Part shown: positions 1 through 7,180 of the stretch, in pieces
Layout: the number at the start of each line of letters is the position of its first letter
How positions within the stretch are numbered: position 1 is the first letter of the stretch
Assembly: GCA_002469865.1 (NCBI GenBank)
Contig: DKOD01000002.1
Location: 5,347 to 13,936, forward strand
Reading direction: 5' to 3'
Source of the DNA: Alphaproteobacteria bacterium UBA7371
Lineage (GTDB): Bacteria; Pseudomonadota; Alphaproteobacteria; UBA8317
DNA: 8,590 nucleotides
The notes under the pieces: generated by a model
Databases searched by the model: none
What the model was told of the DNA's origin: nothing
The model's input: only the letters and a program-made list of their open reading frames with translations
Position numbers and translations under genes: made by a program

Positions 1-59
1 ATGGAGGCGCGACCTTTTGGCGGGCGCTTGCATGTGACAAAACCAACCTCGGAGCCAAC
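1..59 (+). other. Leader of tldD, possibly with the tail of an upstream gene
   Basis: This short stretch precedes tldD. A GGAG ribosome-binding sequence at 51-54 sits 5 bases before the ATG at 60. Reading from position 1 in the first frame there are 20 open codons ending in a TGA at 61-63, which overlaps the tldD ATG as ATGA. That is the arrangement expected if an upstream rightward gene ends here and is translationally coupled to tldD, but 20 codons are too few to identify a protein. The frame of tldD itself is also open back to the window edge without another ATG. I see no convincing promoter. Confidence 0.35.
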
Positions 60-1469
60 ATGACCTTGGACGTAAGCCTTTTAGATGAAGAATTGGTGGC
101 GAAAAACACCAAGGATGCCTTCACCAAAGCAGATGATGGCGAGGTTTTCGTCGAAGCCAGTGAGCGCCGAATTGTCGGCCTTGATGACAGCCGTATCACC
201 ACGGCCACGCGCTCTTCAGAAGCAGGTTTTGGTCTTCGCGTGATCAAGGGAGACCGGGTGGGTTATGCCCATTCCGACAATTTGGATGAAGCGGCATTAA
301 AAAGAGCCAGTGATGCCGTGGCCTTGGCCACCGAAGCTGGCCAATCCGTGGCGGCCAAAGCGCCTAACAAAACCAATCATAATTTGTATGGCAGCCATAA
401 CCCAGTGGAATTGTCATCTTTTGCCGATGAAGTGGCCCTGCTTGAGGCTGTGGACGCCTATTGCCGGGAAAAAGACGCCCAGGTCGTGCAGGTTCGGGCC
501 AACATAGCCCTCAACCATCAGCGGGTGGAAATCCACCGACCCGATGGACAAGTCACCCGTGATGACCGGCCATTGGTGCGTGTGGATGTCAGCGTCATTG
601 TCGAAAAAGATGGCCGTAGGGAAACTGGTCACTTTGGTTATGGCGGTCGAGATTTGCCCGGAAACTTCCTCACCCGCGATAGATGGCAGGCTGCAGCCGA
701 CGAGGCCCTGCGTCAGGCCCATGTCAATCTTGAGGCCATCCCAGCACCTGCTGGCGAAATGGAGGTGGTGCTTGGTGCTGGATGGCCAGGTATTCTTCTT
801 CATGAGGCCGTGGGTCATGGATTAGAAGGTGACTTCAACCGCAAAAAAACGTCCGCCTTTGCCGGTTTAATGGGTCAGCGGGTTGCCGCCAAAGGCGTCA
901 CCGTGATTGACGACGGCACAATCACGGGCCGGCGTGGGTCATTAAATGTGGATGATGAGGGAAGCCCAAGCCAGAAAACAACGCTCATCGAAGATGGTAT
1001 TCTCGTCGGCTACATGCAGGACCGCATGAATGCCCGGCTCATGGGCATGGAAGCCACCGGCAATGGACGCAGGGAAAGCTATGCCCATCAGCCCATGCCA
1101 AGGATGACCAACACCTACATGCTTGGTGGCAAAGACAAATCAGAAGATATCATTGCATCGATTGGGCGAGGCATCTACGCGGTTAGCTTTGGTGGGGGCC
1201 AGGTGGATATCACATCGGGCAAATTCGTGTTTTCCTGCACCGAAGCTTATCTTGTGGAAAATGGCACCATCAAGGCCCCAGTCAAAGGTGCCACGTTGAT
1301 TGGTAATGGCCCTGAAAGCCTCCATACGATTTCCATGATTGCCGATGATATGGCCCTGGACAGCGGCATTGGGACCTGCGGGAAGGCCGGCCAAGGCGTG
1401 CCCGTTGGCGTTGGTCAGCCCACAATCAAGCTAGACCGCCTCACCGTCGGTGGCACCGAAACGGCATAA
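60..1469 (+). CDS. tldD: TldD family zinc metalloprotease
   Basis: This is a cytoplasmic metallopeptidase of the TldD/PmbA (U62) family. Its E. coli relative forms a heterodimer with TldE (PmbA) that degrades unfolded peptides, matures microcin B17 and contributes to CcdA turnover. The 469-residue length fits the family. The zinc-site motif HEAVGH is at residues 248-253. It is followed by the glycine-rich C-terminal half with GTCGKAGQG near 438-446, whose Cys440 matches the conserved cysteine zinc ligand of E. coli TldD (Cys454, the same offset as His262 to His248). The ATG at 60 was chosen because GGAG lies 5 bases upstream and the protein then begins at the usual family distance from the first domain. 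It converges on gshA with 3 bases between the stop codons. The partner pmbA is not in this window. Having the HExxxH motif, this is the catalytic TldD rather than the motif-lacking TldE/PmbA paralogue. Gene identity is secure; the physiological substrate is unknown. Confidence 0.95.
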   Translation: MTLDVSLLDEELVAKNTKDAFTKADDGEVFVEASERRIVGLDDSRITTATRSSEAGFGLRVIKGDRVGYAHSDNLDEAALKRASDAVALATEAGQSVAAKAPNKTNHNLYGSHNPVELSSFADEVALLEAVDAYCREKDAQVVQVRANIALNHQRVEIHRPDGQVTRDDRPLVRVDVSVIVEKDGRRETGHFGYGGRDLPGNFLTRDRWQAAADEALRQAHVNLEAIPAPAGEMEVVLGAGWPGILLHEAVGHGLEGDFNRKKTSAFAGLMGQRVAAKGVTVIDDGTITGRRGSLNVDDEGSPSQKTTLIEDGILVGYMQDRMNARLMGMEATGNGRRESYAHQPMPRMTNTYMLGGKDKSEDIIASIGRGIYAVSFGGGQVDITSGKFVFSCTEAYLVENGTIKAPVKGATLIGNGPESLHTISMIADDMALDSGIGTCGKAGQGVPVGVGQPTIKLDRLTVGGTETA

Positions 1470-1472
1470 GCC

Positions 1473-2822
1473 TCAATAGGCGCCATCGGCAAATAGTGGG
1501 GCAAAATCCTGACCCCACTCGCCTTCCCACCGGGCTCGGAGAATGTCCGAAGGCGCCTCACCTGCGACCGCGCGGGCGTGCAAATGGTTGAGGTAGAATT
1601 GTTCGGTTAGCCCTTCAGCATTGAGTCTATTTCTGCGGGCAAGACCCTGATCGGCCAGGCGCACAACTTCCAAAGCAAGCTCGGCCACTGAGCGCTGATG
1701 CACGCGACCTGAAAGGGCTGTGTGCGGCACTTCCTGGGCAAGATCTCGCCAAAATTGCTCCCCCAAAGACAGAACCAGCCCATGGGCTGCATCTAGGCTA
1801 TCCTCATCATAAAGCAGGCCAACCCACAAAGCTGGTAGCGCACAAAGGGCATCGCGCATGCCGGAATCGGCCCCCCGCATTTCCAGGTATGTTTTGAGCC
1901 GCACGTCAGTAAAAATCGTGGAAATATGATCTGCCCAATCTTTTTTGGTTGGTTTTTCGCCAGGAAGGGCTGGCAATTTGCCCGCCATAAAGTCCCGAAA
2001 TGACTGGCCTGAACAATCAATATAGGCACCATCGCGTTTGACGAAATACATGGGCACATCGAGGGCAAATTCTGCATAGGCCTCATAGCCAAAAGACTTG
2101 TCAAACACGCCTGGTGCAAAGCCAGATCTTTGTCTGTCGGTATCGAGCCACACAGCCGCACGATTTGACGCAAAACCGTTGGGGGCACCATCCACAAATG
2201 GCGAGGAAGCAAACAATGCTGTGGCCAAAGGCTGAAGGGCCGTGGCCGTGCGGAATTTCTTCACACAATCTTGCTCGCTGGCATAATCAAGATTGGCCTG
2301 AACCGTGCAGGTTCGGTGCATCATATCAAGACCACGGCTGCCCACCTTGGGCATGTAGCTGCGCATGATGGTGTAACGGTCCTTGGGCACCTTGGGCATG
2401 TCTGAAACAGCCGCAAAGGGATGAAACCCAAGGCCTATAAAACCCACATCCCATGTCTTGGCCATGCGGTCGAGGTCGGCATGATAGGCGGTGATTTCAC
2501 GGCAGGTCTCATGAACCGTCTCAAGTGGTGCACCGGATAATTCGATTTGCCCACCAGGTTCCAAGGTGAATGAACGCCCATCATCAGAAAATGCTGCGAT
2601 AGGATGACCATGCTCACGTTCAAGCCGCCAGCCCATGGCGCCGAATGCCTCCATGAGGGATGTCACTGAATGAGGCCCCTCATAGGGTAAGGGGCTTAAA
2701 TCCTTGCGGTGGTAGGGAAATTTTTCATGTTCGGTTCCCACGCGCCATTGCGTCTTGGGCTTTTCGCCATCGGCAAAATAACCGATCAAATCGTCCTTGG
2801 ATTCAATCAGGTCAGGTGACAT
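1473..2822 (-). CDS. gshA: Glutamate-cysteine ligase, plant/alphaproteobacterial type
   Basis: The predicted enzyme joins L-glutamate and L-cysteine using ATP to give gamma-glutamylcysteine, the first and usually rate-limiting step of glutathione synthesis, in the cytoplasm. The 449 residues match the plant-like ligase class found in alphaproteobacteria, not the E. coli class. Visible signatures are VGTEHEKF at 28-35 (acidic metal/ATP-site residues Glu31 and Glu33), EPGGQIELS at 88-96, GLGFHPF at 130-136, HRTCTVQANLDY at 169-180 and a YLEMRGAD segment in the C-terminal half. The ATG at 2822 is preceded by AAAGGGA about 10 bases upstream. The gene lies downstream of livF on the same strand but behind a likely terminator, so it probably has its own promoter, which I could not pin down. 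The second glutathione enzyme, gshB, is not nearby. A relative called EgtA, in ergothioneine synthesis, does the same chemistry, but no other ergothioneine genes are seen here. Confidence 0.93.
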   Translation of the reverse strand: MSPDLIESKDDLIGYFADGEKPKTQWRVGTEHEKFPYHRKDLSPLPYEGPHSVTSLMEAFGAMGWRLEREHGHPIAAFSDDGRSFTLEPGGQIELSGAPLETVHETCREITAYHADLDRMAKTWDVGFIGLGFHPFAAVSDMPKVPKDRYTIMRSYMPKVGSRGLDMMHRTCTVQANLDYASEQDCVKKFRTATALQPLATALFASSPFVDGAPNGFASNRAAVWLDTDRQRSGFAPGVFDKSFGYEAYAEFALDVPMYFVKRDGAYIDCSGQSFRDFMAGKLPALPGEKPTKKDWADHISTIFTDVRLKTYLEMRGADSGMRDALCALPALWVGLLYDEDSLDAAHGLVLSLGEQFWRDLAQEVPHTALSGRVHQRSVAELALEVVRLADQGLARRNRLNAEGLTEQFYLNHLHARAVAGEAPSDILRARWEGEWGQDFAPLFADGAY

Positions 2823-2919
2823 TGCGTGTTATCCCTTTAAAAAACTGGGCAAAAAAACTCAGTAAAAGATAGGAGGCGTTGTTAGCAACATAATTCCTAT
2901 CGGGGGTTGTTGGGCATGA
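2823..2919 (-). other. Intergenic spacer between livF and gshA
   Basis: These 97 bases hold the probable terminator of the transporter operon and the ribosome-binding site of gshA (AAAGGGA, around 2832-2838, on the minus strand). Any gshA promoter must overlap or directly follow the terminator. I looked for paired -35 and -10 boxes and found none that convinced me; the best -10-like string, TATCTT, lacks a good partner. Confidence 0.5.
2851..2901 (-). terminator. Probable intrinsic terminator of the liv operon
   Basis: On the minus strand, just after livF, a perfect 7-base stem GATAGGA / TCCTATC (2895-2901 and 2868-2874) encloses a smaller GTTG / CAAC stem with a 4-base loop (2878-2889). TTTT follows directly at 2867-2864, and a second run of seven T is at 2857-2851. 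A stem followed by T-tracts right after the last operon gene is what a rho-independent terminator looks like. The stem is only moderately GC-rich and internally bulged, so termination may be partial, allowing some read-through into gshA. Confidence 0.6.
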
Positions 2920-3636
2920 TCAAATGGCCAAATATCGTTTGGTCACATCCTCACGCTCGCGCAATTCGGCAATGCTTCCTTGAAAAACAATCCGTCCCTT
3001 ATCAATCACCGCGGCGTCATCAGCCACCTTCAAGCAGAATCGCATATTCTGCTCAGCCAATAAGATGGTGACCCCGGATTTTTTTAAATCTTTGATTAAC
3101 CCAGCGATCGCTTGAACAATAATGGGTGCCAAACCTTCAGATGGTTCATCAAGCAACAGAATTTCAGGATTGCCCATCAAGGTTCTGGCTATGGTCAGCA
3201 TTTGCTGCTCCCCTCCAGATAACAGCCCAGCTTTTCGTTGGCTCAGGGGTAGAAGGAGGGGAAAGGCTTCATAGACCCGATCCAAGTTCCAATCCTCTTG
3301 GCCACGAACACCCTTTTTCACAGCAAGCTTGAGGTTGTCTTCAACAGAATGGTTCTTAAAGACCTGCCTATCTTCAGGCACATAGCCCATGCCACCACGT
3401 GCAATGCGATCAGATGCCCAACCAGCAATTTCTTGCCCTCTTAGCGCCACGCTTCCTGAAGACGGCTTCACCACCCCAGCCAGGGCTTTTAAGGTGGTGC
3501 TTTTGCCCGCCCCGTTTCTGCCCAGCAATGCCAAAGTCCTACCTTCTTCAACCGCAAGATCCACCCCAAAAAGGATTTGGGATGCACCATAAAAAACAGC
3601 AAGTTCTTTTACACCAAGCAACTTTTCTTCAGCCAT
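2920..3636 (-). CDS. livF: Branched-chain amino-acid-type ABC transporter ATPase LivF
   Basis: This is one of the two cytoplasmic ATPase subunits that power a HAAT-family importer, pairing with LivG beneath the LivH/LivM channel. At 238 residues it has the usual LivF length. Walker A is GRNGAGKST at 39-47, the Q-loop region is VPEDRQVF at 86-93, the ABC signature is LSGGEQQ at 139-145 and Walker B is ILLLDEP at 159-165 with catalytic Glu164. The switch region reads AEQN at 194-197, with Gln where many ABC ATPases have His; LivF proteins typically show this, so it is not a defect. The start codon directly follows the livG stop (TAAATG on the minus strand), and GAGGA at 3644-3648 inside livG serves as its ribosome-binding site, so translation is probably coupled. 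It is the last gene before the terminator. Confidence 0.93.
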   Translation of the reverse strand: MAEEKLLGVKELAVFYGASQILFGVDLAVEEGRTLALLGRNGAGKSTTLKALAGVVKPSSGSVALRGQEIAGWASDRIARGGMGYVPEDRQVFKNHSVEDNLKLAVKKGVRGQEDWNLDRVYEAFPLLLPLSQRKAGLLSGGEQQMLTIARTLMGNPEILLLDEPSEGLAPIIVQAIAGLIKDLKKSGVTILLAEQNMRFCLKVADDAAVIDKGRIVFQGSIAELREREDVTKRYLAI

Positions 3637-4389
3637 TTATGCGTCCTCTTCGAGCTCACGCCCAAGGTAGGCTTCAATGACCTCCTCATTGGTGCGAATT
3701 TCATCTGCGTTACCTGAAGCAATCAACGCACCATATCTCAGCACATGGATATGTTGGGCGATTTCAAAAACAATATCCATATCATGCTCAATGAATATCA
3801 AGGTAAGGTTGTTGTCTTCCCACAACCGTTGAACGGTTCGCACCATCTGCCAACGCTCATCAGGCCCCATCCCTGCGGTGGGCTCATCGAGCAGCAGAAC
3901 CCTTGGCTTGAGCGCCAAGGCCAAACCAATATCCAAAACCTTTTGGTCCCCATGGGAAATTTTGGAACTGGCCACATGACCAACACTTTCCAACCCCAAA
4001 ACCGCAAGTAACTGCTCTGCTCGTTCACGAACCACTTTGTTATCAAAAGGTTGGAACAGTTTTTCAGACTTCATTTCATGCGCAGAGACAGACGACATCA
4101 AGGCGTCCAGAACAGAAAATGTTGGAAAAATGCTTGCAACTTGGAAGGCGCGGCCAAGGCCTTTGGCCACAATTTCACGTGGTTTTAAACCGACCAGATT
4201 TTCCCCATTAAGCAAAATCTCCCCCTGATCTGGAAGTAGGTGGCCGGTAATCTGATTGAAAAGGGTCGTTTTGCCCGCGCCGTTGGGGCCAATAACAGCA
4301 CTAAGGGAACCTTCCGCAAAGGACATGGACACATCATTGGTCGCCGTCACGCCACCAAATTTTTTCACCAAACCATTGATTTCAAGCAT
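3637..4389 (-). CDS. livG: Branched-chain amino-acid-type ABC transporter ATPase LivG
   Basis: This is the second ATPase subunit of the importer. It is 250 residues, normal for LivG. Walker A is GPNGAGKTT at 34-42, the Q-loop glutamine is Gln83 in RAFQ, the signature region is ISHGDQK at 144-150, Walker B is VLLLDEP at 164-170 with Glu169, and the H-loop is IEHD at 200-203 with His202. The signature begins SHGDQ rather than SGGQ; LivG proteins commonly depart from the textbook signature here (E. coli LivG has YGDQ). The C-terminal segment with the GALIASGNADEI and VIEAYLG stretches matches the LivG-specific extension. The ATG at 4389 is preceded by GAGGGG at 4398-4403, which lies inside the end of the SDR gene; only 4 bases separate the two reading frames. 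The genes are evidently co-transcribed and probably co-translated. Confidence 0.93.
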   Translation of the reverse strand: MLEINGLVKKFGGVTATNDVSMSFAEGSLSAVIGPNGAGKTTLFNQITGHLLPDQGEILLNGENLVGLKPREIVAKGLGRAFQVASIFPTFSVLDALMSSVSAHEMKSEKLFQPFDNKVVRERAEQLLAVLGLESVGHVASSKISHGDQKVLDIGLALALKPRVLLLDEPTAGMGPDERWQMVRTVQRLWEDNNLTLIFIEHDMDIVFEIAQHIHVLRYGALIASGNADEIRTNEEVIEAYLGRELEEDA

Positions 4390-4393
4390 GTTA

Positions 4394-5173
4394 TTAACCC
4401 CTCAAGCCACCATAGGGGCCCCAGGACCCAGCACATAGAAAACCGGCATCCACAGGCAAAGCTATGCCTGTGATGGCCGAGGCTTGGTCTGAGCACAGGA
4501 ACATAACAGCATCTGCAATTTCATGTGGCTCCACCATCCGACCGAGGGTCGAATTCTTGGCAAGCAAAGTCTCGTCACGATGACCCTTATCTATTTGTTC
4601 TTGAAGGGCTGGTGTTCTGGTGTAGCCAGGCTCAATAGCGTTCACCCTAATGTTTTTCGGCCCCCATTCTGCGGCTAGGCCCATGGTAAGGTTCGTGATG
4701 GCAGCTTTTTGCGGTGCATAAACATGCAAAGGCACTGACCGCTCAGCCGTAATGGAACTGATGGTGACCATGGAGCCACCAGCACCTGGCTTCATCAACT
4801 TCATCAAGGCGCGCAATGTTAAGAAGGTGCCCCGAAAATTAATGGCAACAACATCATCAAAAAGTTCCATGGGCATATCTTCAGGCTTGTATGGTGGCTG
4901 AACTATCCCCGCCGATGTCACAACCCCATGCAATATTCCCAATTTTTCCTTGGCATAATCTGCCATGGCATTAATTGATTGTTCATCCTTAACATCGGCA
5001 ACGAAACTTGCCGCTGCAAGTTCATCCGCGATATTCCCAAGCCGAGCCGCATCGCGGTCCACCAGAAGCAAAGTTGCCCCCTCTTTGGCAAATGCCCTGG
5101 CGCAAGCTGCACCGATACCGCTTGCAGCACCAGTGATGACAATGTTTTTTTCATGAAACCTTTGAGAGGTCAT
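4394..5173 (-). CDS. Short-chain dehydrogenase/reductase embedded in the liv operon
   Basis: The product is a classical SDR of 259 residues with a Rossmann fold. It presumably carries out an NAD(P)-dependent oxidation or reduction of an alcohol or ketone in the cytoplasm. The cofactor motif TGAASGIG is at 14-21. Asp39, at the end of the second strand, favours NAD(H) over NADP(H). The usual NNAG motif reads TSAG at 86-89. The catalytic set Asn112, Ser139, Tyr152 and Lys156 (YAPQK) is complete, and PG follows at 182-183. The protein ends in a short glycine-rich tail after the DAGF segment. The start codon overlaps the livM stop as ATGA. A perfect GGAGG at 5178-5182 lies 4 bases upstream, so this SDR should be well translated with the transporter. 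Its place between livM and livG suggests it acts on the imported ligand or a close derivative, but the substrate cannot be read from the sequence. Confidence 0.9.
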   Translation of the reverse strand: MTSQRFHEKNIVITGAASGIGAACARAFAKEGATLLLVDRDAARLGNIADELAAASFVADVKDEQSINAMADYAKEKLGILHGVVTSAGIVQPPYKPEDMPMELFDDVVAINFRGTFLTLRALMKLMKPGAGGSMVTISSITAERSVPLHVYAPQKAAITNLTMGLAAEWGPKNIRVNAIEPGYTRTPALQEQIDKGHRDETLLAKNSTLGRMVEPHEIADAVMFLCSDQASAITGIALPVDAGFLCAGSWGPYGGLRG

Positions 5174-6189
5174 TGGTCCTCCTTTTTTGCTTCAAGATCT
5201 GCAAGAAATTTGGCTTCACGACGGTCCTTAATCTTGTCGATAACAAAATCCAAAATGCCCCGACGCAGACCCAGGACAACCAACAAGATCACAATACCTG
5301 TCACCAATTCGTTATGGGAGGTGTACATCTGCACAACGTCGTTTATGAGCCGTAGGAGTACTGCCCCAAGAATTGGCCCCACAAACACGGTGCTACCACC
5401 AAGCATGATCATGAAAATTGCCTCGCCCGATTGGGCCCAAAATGCCCATTCTGGGTAAGCACCAGATGTAAACAACGCCAGTATGATCCCACCCACCGAT
5501 GCGATCATCCCAGCAATTGTGAAGCAAATTACCTTGATCCTATAGGTCCGAACACCCAAGAATTCGGCACGTTCCTGGTTGTCCCTGATCATTCTCAAGC
5601 TCTGGCCAAAGGCACTTTTGTCAATAATTCGCAAAAACAAGATGCACAAACAAAATAGCCCGGCGCAAAATACGTAACGATCGAGTGCTTGCGAGAGGTC
5701 TATGCCCAAAAATAAGGGCCTTGGTATGCCCCCCATCAAGCCTTGGTCCCCACCGGTCAAATCCACCCAACTAAGGATCACGCTGTAGAGAAACATCTGG
5801 AATGCTAAGGTGAGAAAGGCAAAGTAAATTTCATTGAGCCTTGCACAGATGGCGCCCACAGCAGCCGCATAAACACCGGTCCCAAAAACAGCCAATATGA
5901 TGGCCAAGGGAACAGAATAAGGCCCCAATGAACCTGTGAATGAAGTGGATTGCAGAAGCAGGCCAAAGCAATATCCGCCCATGGCAAAATAGGCGGCATG
6001 GCCGAAAGATACCATGCCAGCAAAACCAATAAGCAAGTTCAATGACATGGCCAAAAGACCAAACGCAAAGAGGCTTGTAAGAAAGTCTTTTGGCCAAGGA
6101 TGATCCACGAATAGGCCCACAAACACAATTGCCAGGAATGCCCCCAACACCCACAAGATTTCCTTTGAGAAGTTCCGGAACATGCTCAT
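5170..6189 (-). CDS. livM: Branched-chain amino-acid-type ABC transporter permease LivM
   Basis: This inner-membrane permease pairs with LivH to form the translocation path of the HAAT importer. It has 339 residues with many hydrophobic segments. The LivM hallmark GFAGMVSFGHAAYFAMGGY is at 55-73, TGGDQGL is at 145-151, and the cytoplasmic coupling loop that contacts the ATPases (EAA-like: GQSLRMIRDNQERAEFLGV) is at 195-213. The C-terminus is a charged tail of about 20 residues rich in Lys, Asp and Glu (roughly 318-339), probably cytoplasmic. The ATG at 6189 overlaps the livH stop as ATGA and has GGAGGTG at 6197-6203, 7 bases upstream. A second ATG two codons later (6183) is possible but is further from that site. 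The gene ends in an ATGA overlap with the SDR, and its last codons supply the SDR ribosome-binding site. Confidence 0.93.
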   Translation of the reverse strand: MSMFRNFSKEILWVLGAFLAIVFVGLFVDHPWPKDFLTSLFAFGLLAMSLNLLIGFAGMVSFGHAAYFAMGGYCFGLLLQSTSFTGSLGPYSVPLAIILAVFGTGVYAAAVGAICARLNEIYFAFLTLAFQMFLYSVILSWVDLTGGDQGLMGGIPRPLFLGIDLSQALDRYVFCAGLFCLCILFLRIIDKSAFGQSLRMIRDNQERAEFLGVRTYRIKVICFTIAGMIASVGGIILALFTSGAYPEWAFWAQSGEAIFMIMLGGSTVFVGPILGAVLLRLINDVVQMYTSHNELVTGIVILLVVLGLRRGILDFVIDKIKDRREAKFLADLEAKKEDQ

Positions 6190-7097
6190 CTTTTGACACC
6201 TCCGCCGCCAAGCAGACCAGTGGGTTTAAAGATCAAGACAAGCGCCATCATCATAAACATCGCACCATCAACAAACAGCGGAAAGCCAATAGATCCAACG
6301 GCCCTGGTTAAGCCCAAAATTAATGCCGCGAAAAACGCACCTGGAATGGAACCCATTCCACCGATGACCGTCACGATGAAACTTTCCACCAAGATACCGA
6401 GGCCCATGCCCGGGGTAAGCGATCTTACTGGTGCAGCAAGCGCGCCTGCCACGCCTGCCAGGGCACATCCAATGGCAAACAAAAGAGCGAGGTATAAAGG
6501 CACCCGTATGCCTAGCGCGCCAACCATAGAGGGATTCTCTGCAATGGCACGCACAATGCTGCCAAAACGCGTTTTTGCAATCAGCAGCATGGCACCAAAG
6601 CCAATAACGACGGCCGTGATAATGAGGAAAATATATAATGGGGGTATAAACCCGCCAAAGAGGCGAATAGGGGCAAGCCGAAATTCATCTGGAATGCCCA
6701 TGGCCAGATATTCCGCGCCCCAAACCAACTTCACCACATCATCCATGATGAGGATGAAGGCATAGCAAACAAGAAGCTGCAGCAACACATTTTGACCATA
6801 AACCCTGCTGATGATGAAACGCTCAAAAAACACACCAAGTAGCCCCGCGCCTATGGCGCCAAAAATGGCCGCGATAAAATAGTTTCCCGTGAGCGCATAT
6901 GCCGTAAATGCAACATACGCCCCCATCATGTAAAAACTACCATGGGCAAAATTGATGATGTTGAGCACACCAAAAATTAGGGTGAGCCCTGATGCCACTA
7001 GAAATAACAGCATGCCAATAATAAGGCCGGAGGTGACCTGATTTACAATACAGGCCCCACTGCTGGCGCAGTTCGCCAGAGCTTCAAATTCAATCAT
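6186..7097 (-). CDS. livH: Branched-chain amino-acid-type ABC transporter permease LivH
   Basis: This is the other inner-membrane permease subunit. It has 303 residues, mostly hydrophobic helices. The LivH signature GLTLIFGVLNIINFAHGSFY lies at 37-56. The coupling loop to the ATPases is around 177-197, with the core RAIAENPSMVGALGI at 183-197. The family-typical ending includes TVIGGMGSIPGAF and FKPTGLLG. The first 20 residues form a short polar N-terminal stretch with two cysteines (Cys10 and Cys16) before the first helix, slightly longer than in many LivH proteins. The ATG at 7097 has only a modest ribosome-binding sequence, TAAGG at 7105-7109. It follows the binding-protein gene after a 69-base spacer with two inverted repeats, and the stop overlaps the livM start. 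The weaker ribosome site and the hairpins both fit lower permease than binding-protein output. Confidence 0.92.
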   Translation of the reverse strand: MIEFEALANCASSGACIVNQVTSGLIIGMLLFLVASGLTLIFGVLNIINFAHGSFYMMGAYVAFTAYALTGNYFIAAIFGAIGAGLLGVFFERFIISRVYGQNVLLQLLVCYAFILIMDDVVKLVWGAEYLAMGIPDEFRLAPIRLFGGFIPPLYIFLIITAVVIGFGAMLLIAKTRFGSIVRAIAENPSMVGALGIRVPLYLALLFAIGCALAGVAGALAAPVRSLTPGMGLGILVESFIVTVIGGMGSIPGAFFAALILGLTRAVGSIGFPLFVDGAMFMMMALVLIFKPTGLLGGGGVKR

Positions 7098-7127
7098 GGT
7101 GAAACCTTACGATGAGGGAAGCAAATG

Positions 7128-7158
7128 CCCCTCCGCAACCGTCACAGATGCGGAGGGG
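7128..7158 (-). promoter_or_regulatory. GC-rich stem-loop between binding-protein gene and livH
   Basis: A perfect 10-base inverted repeat, CCCCTCCGCA (7128-7137) and TGCGGAGGGG (7149-7158), flanks an 11-base loop. In the minus-strand transcript it forms a strong hairpin just after the binding-protein stop codon. No long T-tract follows, so it looks less like a full terminator and more like a leaky attenuator or a 3' end that protects the upstream message from exonucleases. Such elements are known after binding-protein genes in ABC operons, for example the repeats after E. coli malE. The role here is inferred. Confidence 0.65.
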
Positions 7159-7162
7159 TGAG

Positions 7163-7180
7163 ACAATTAGCTATAATTGT
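7163..7180 (-). repeat. AT-rich inverted repeat over the binding-protein stop codon
   Basis: ACAATTA (7163-7169) and TAATTGT (7174-7180) are perfect 7-base arms around a 4-base loop. The repeat covers the last codons and the TAA stop (7167-7169) of the binding-protein gene. It lies 4 bases from the stronger GC-rich hairpin, so the transcript can form two stems in a row. It is short and AT-rich, so it could be chance on its own. Confidence 0.4.

Noticed and set aside
2844..2863. A second hairpin in the livF-gshA spacer (ACTGGG with CTCAGT)
   Set aside because: It needs a G-U pair that exists only in a plus-strand transcript, and no plus-strand gene ends here. On the minus strand the pairing is mismatched.
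2920..3636. Gln in place of the H-loop His in LivF, considered as a defect
   Set aside because: The EQN form is usual in LivF proteins, including the E. coli one.
3637..4389. LivG signature reading SHGDQ, considered as a degenerate ATPase
   Set aside because: LivG proteins commonly differ from LSGGQ at this place, and Walker A, Walker B and the H-loop are intact.
4979..5458. A 159-codon open frame on the plus strand across the livM-SDR junction
   Set aside because: It spans the ends of two strongly supported minus-strand genes, and I recognise no domain in it.
6193..6765. A 190-codon open frame on the plus strand inside livH
   Set aside because: It lies wholly antisense to livH, which has clear family signatures. 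Its translation is a Pro/Ala/Ile/Met-rich product typical of the reverse of a hydrophobic protein, with no recognisable domain.
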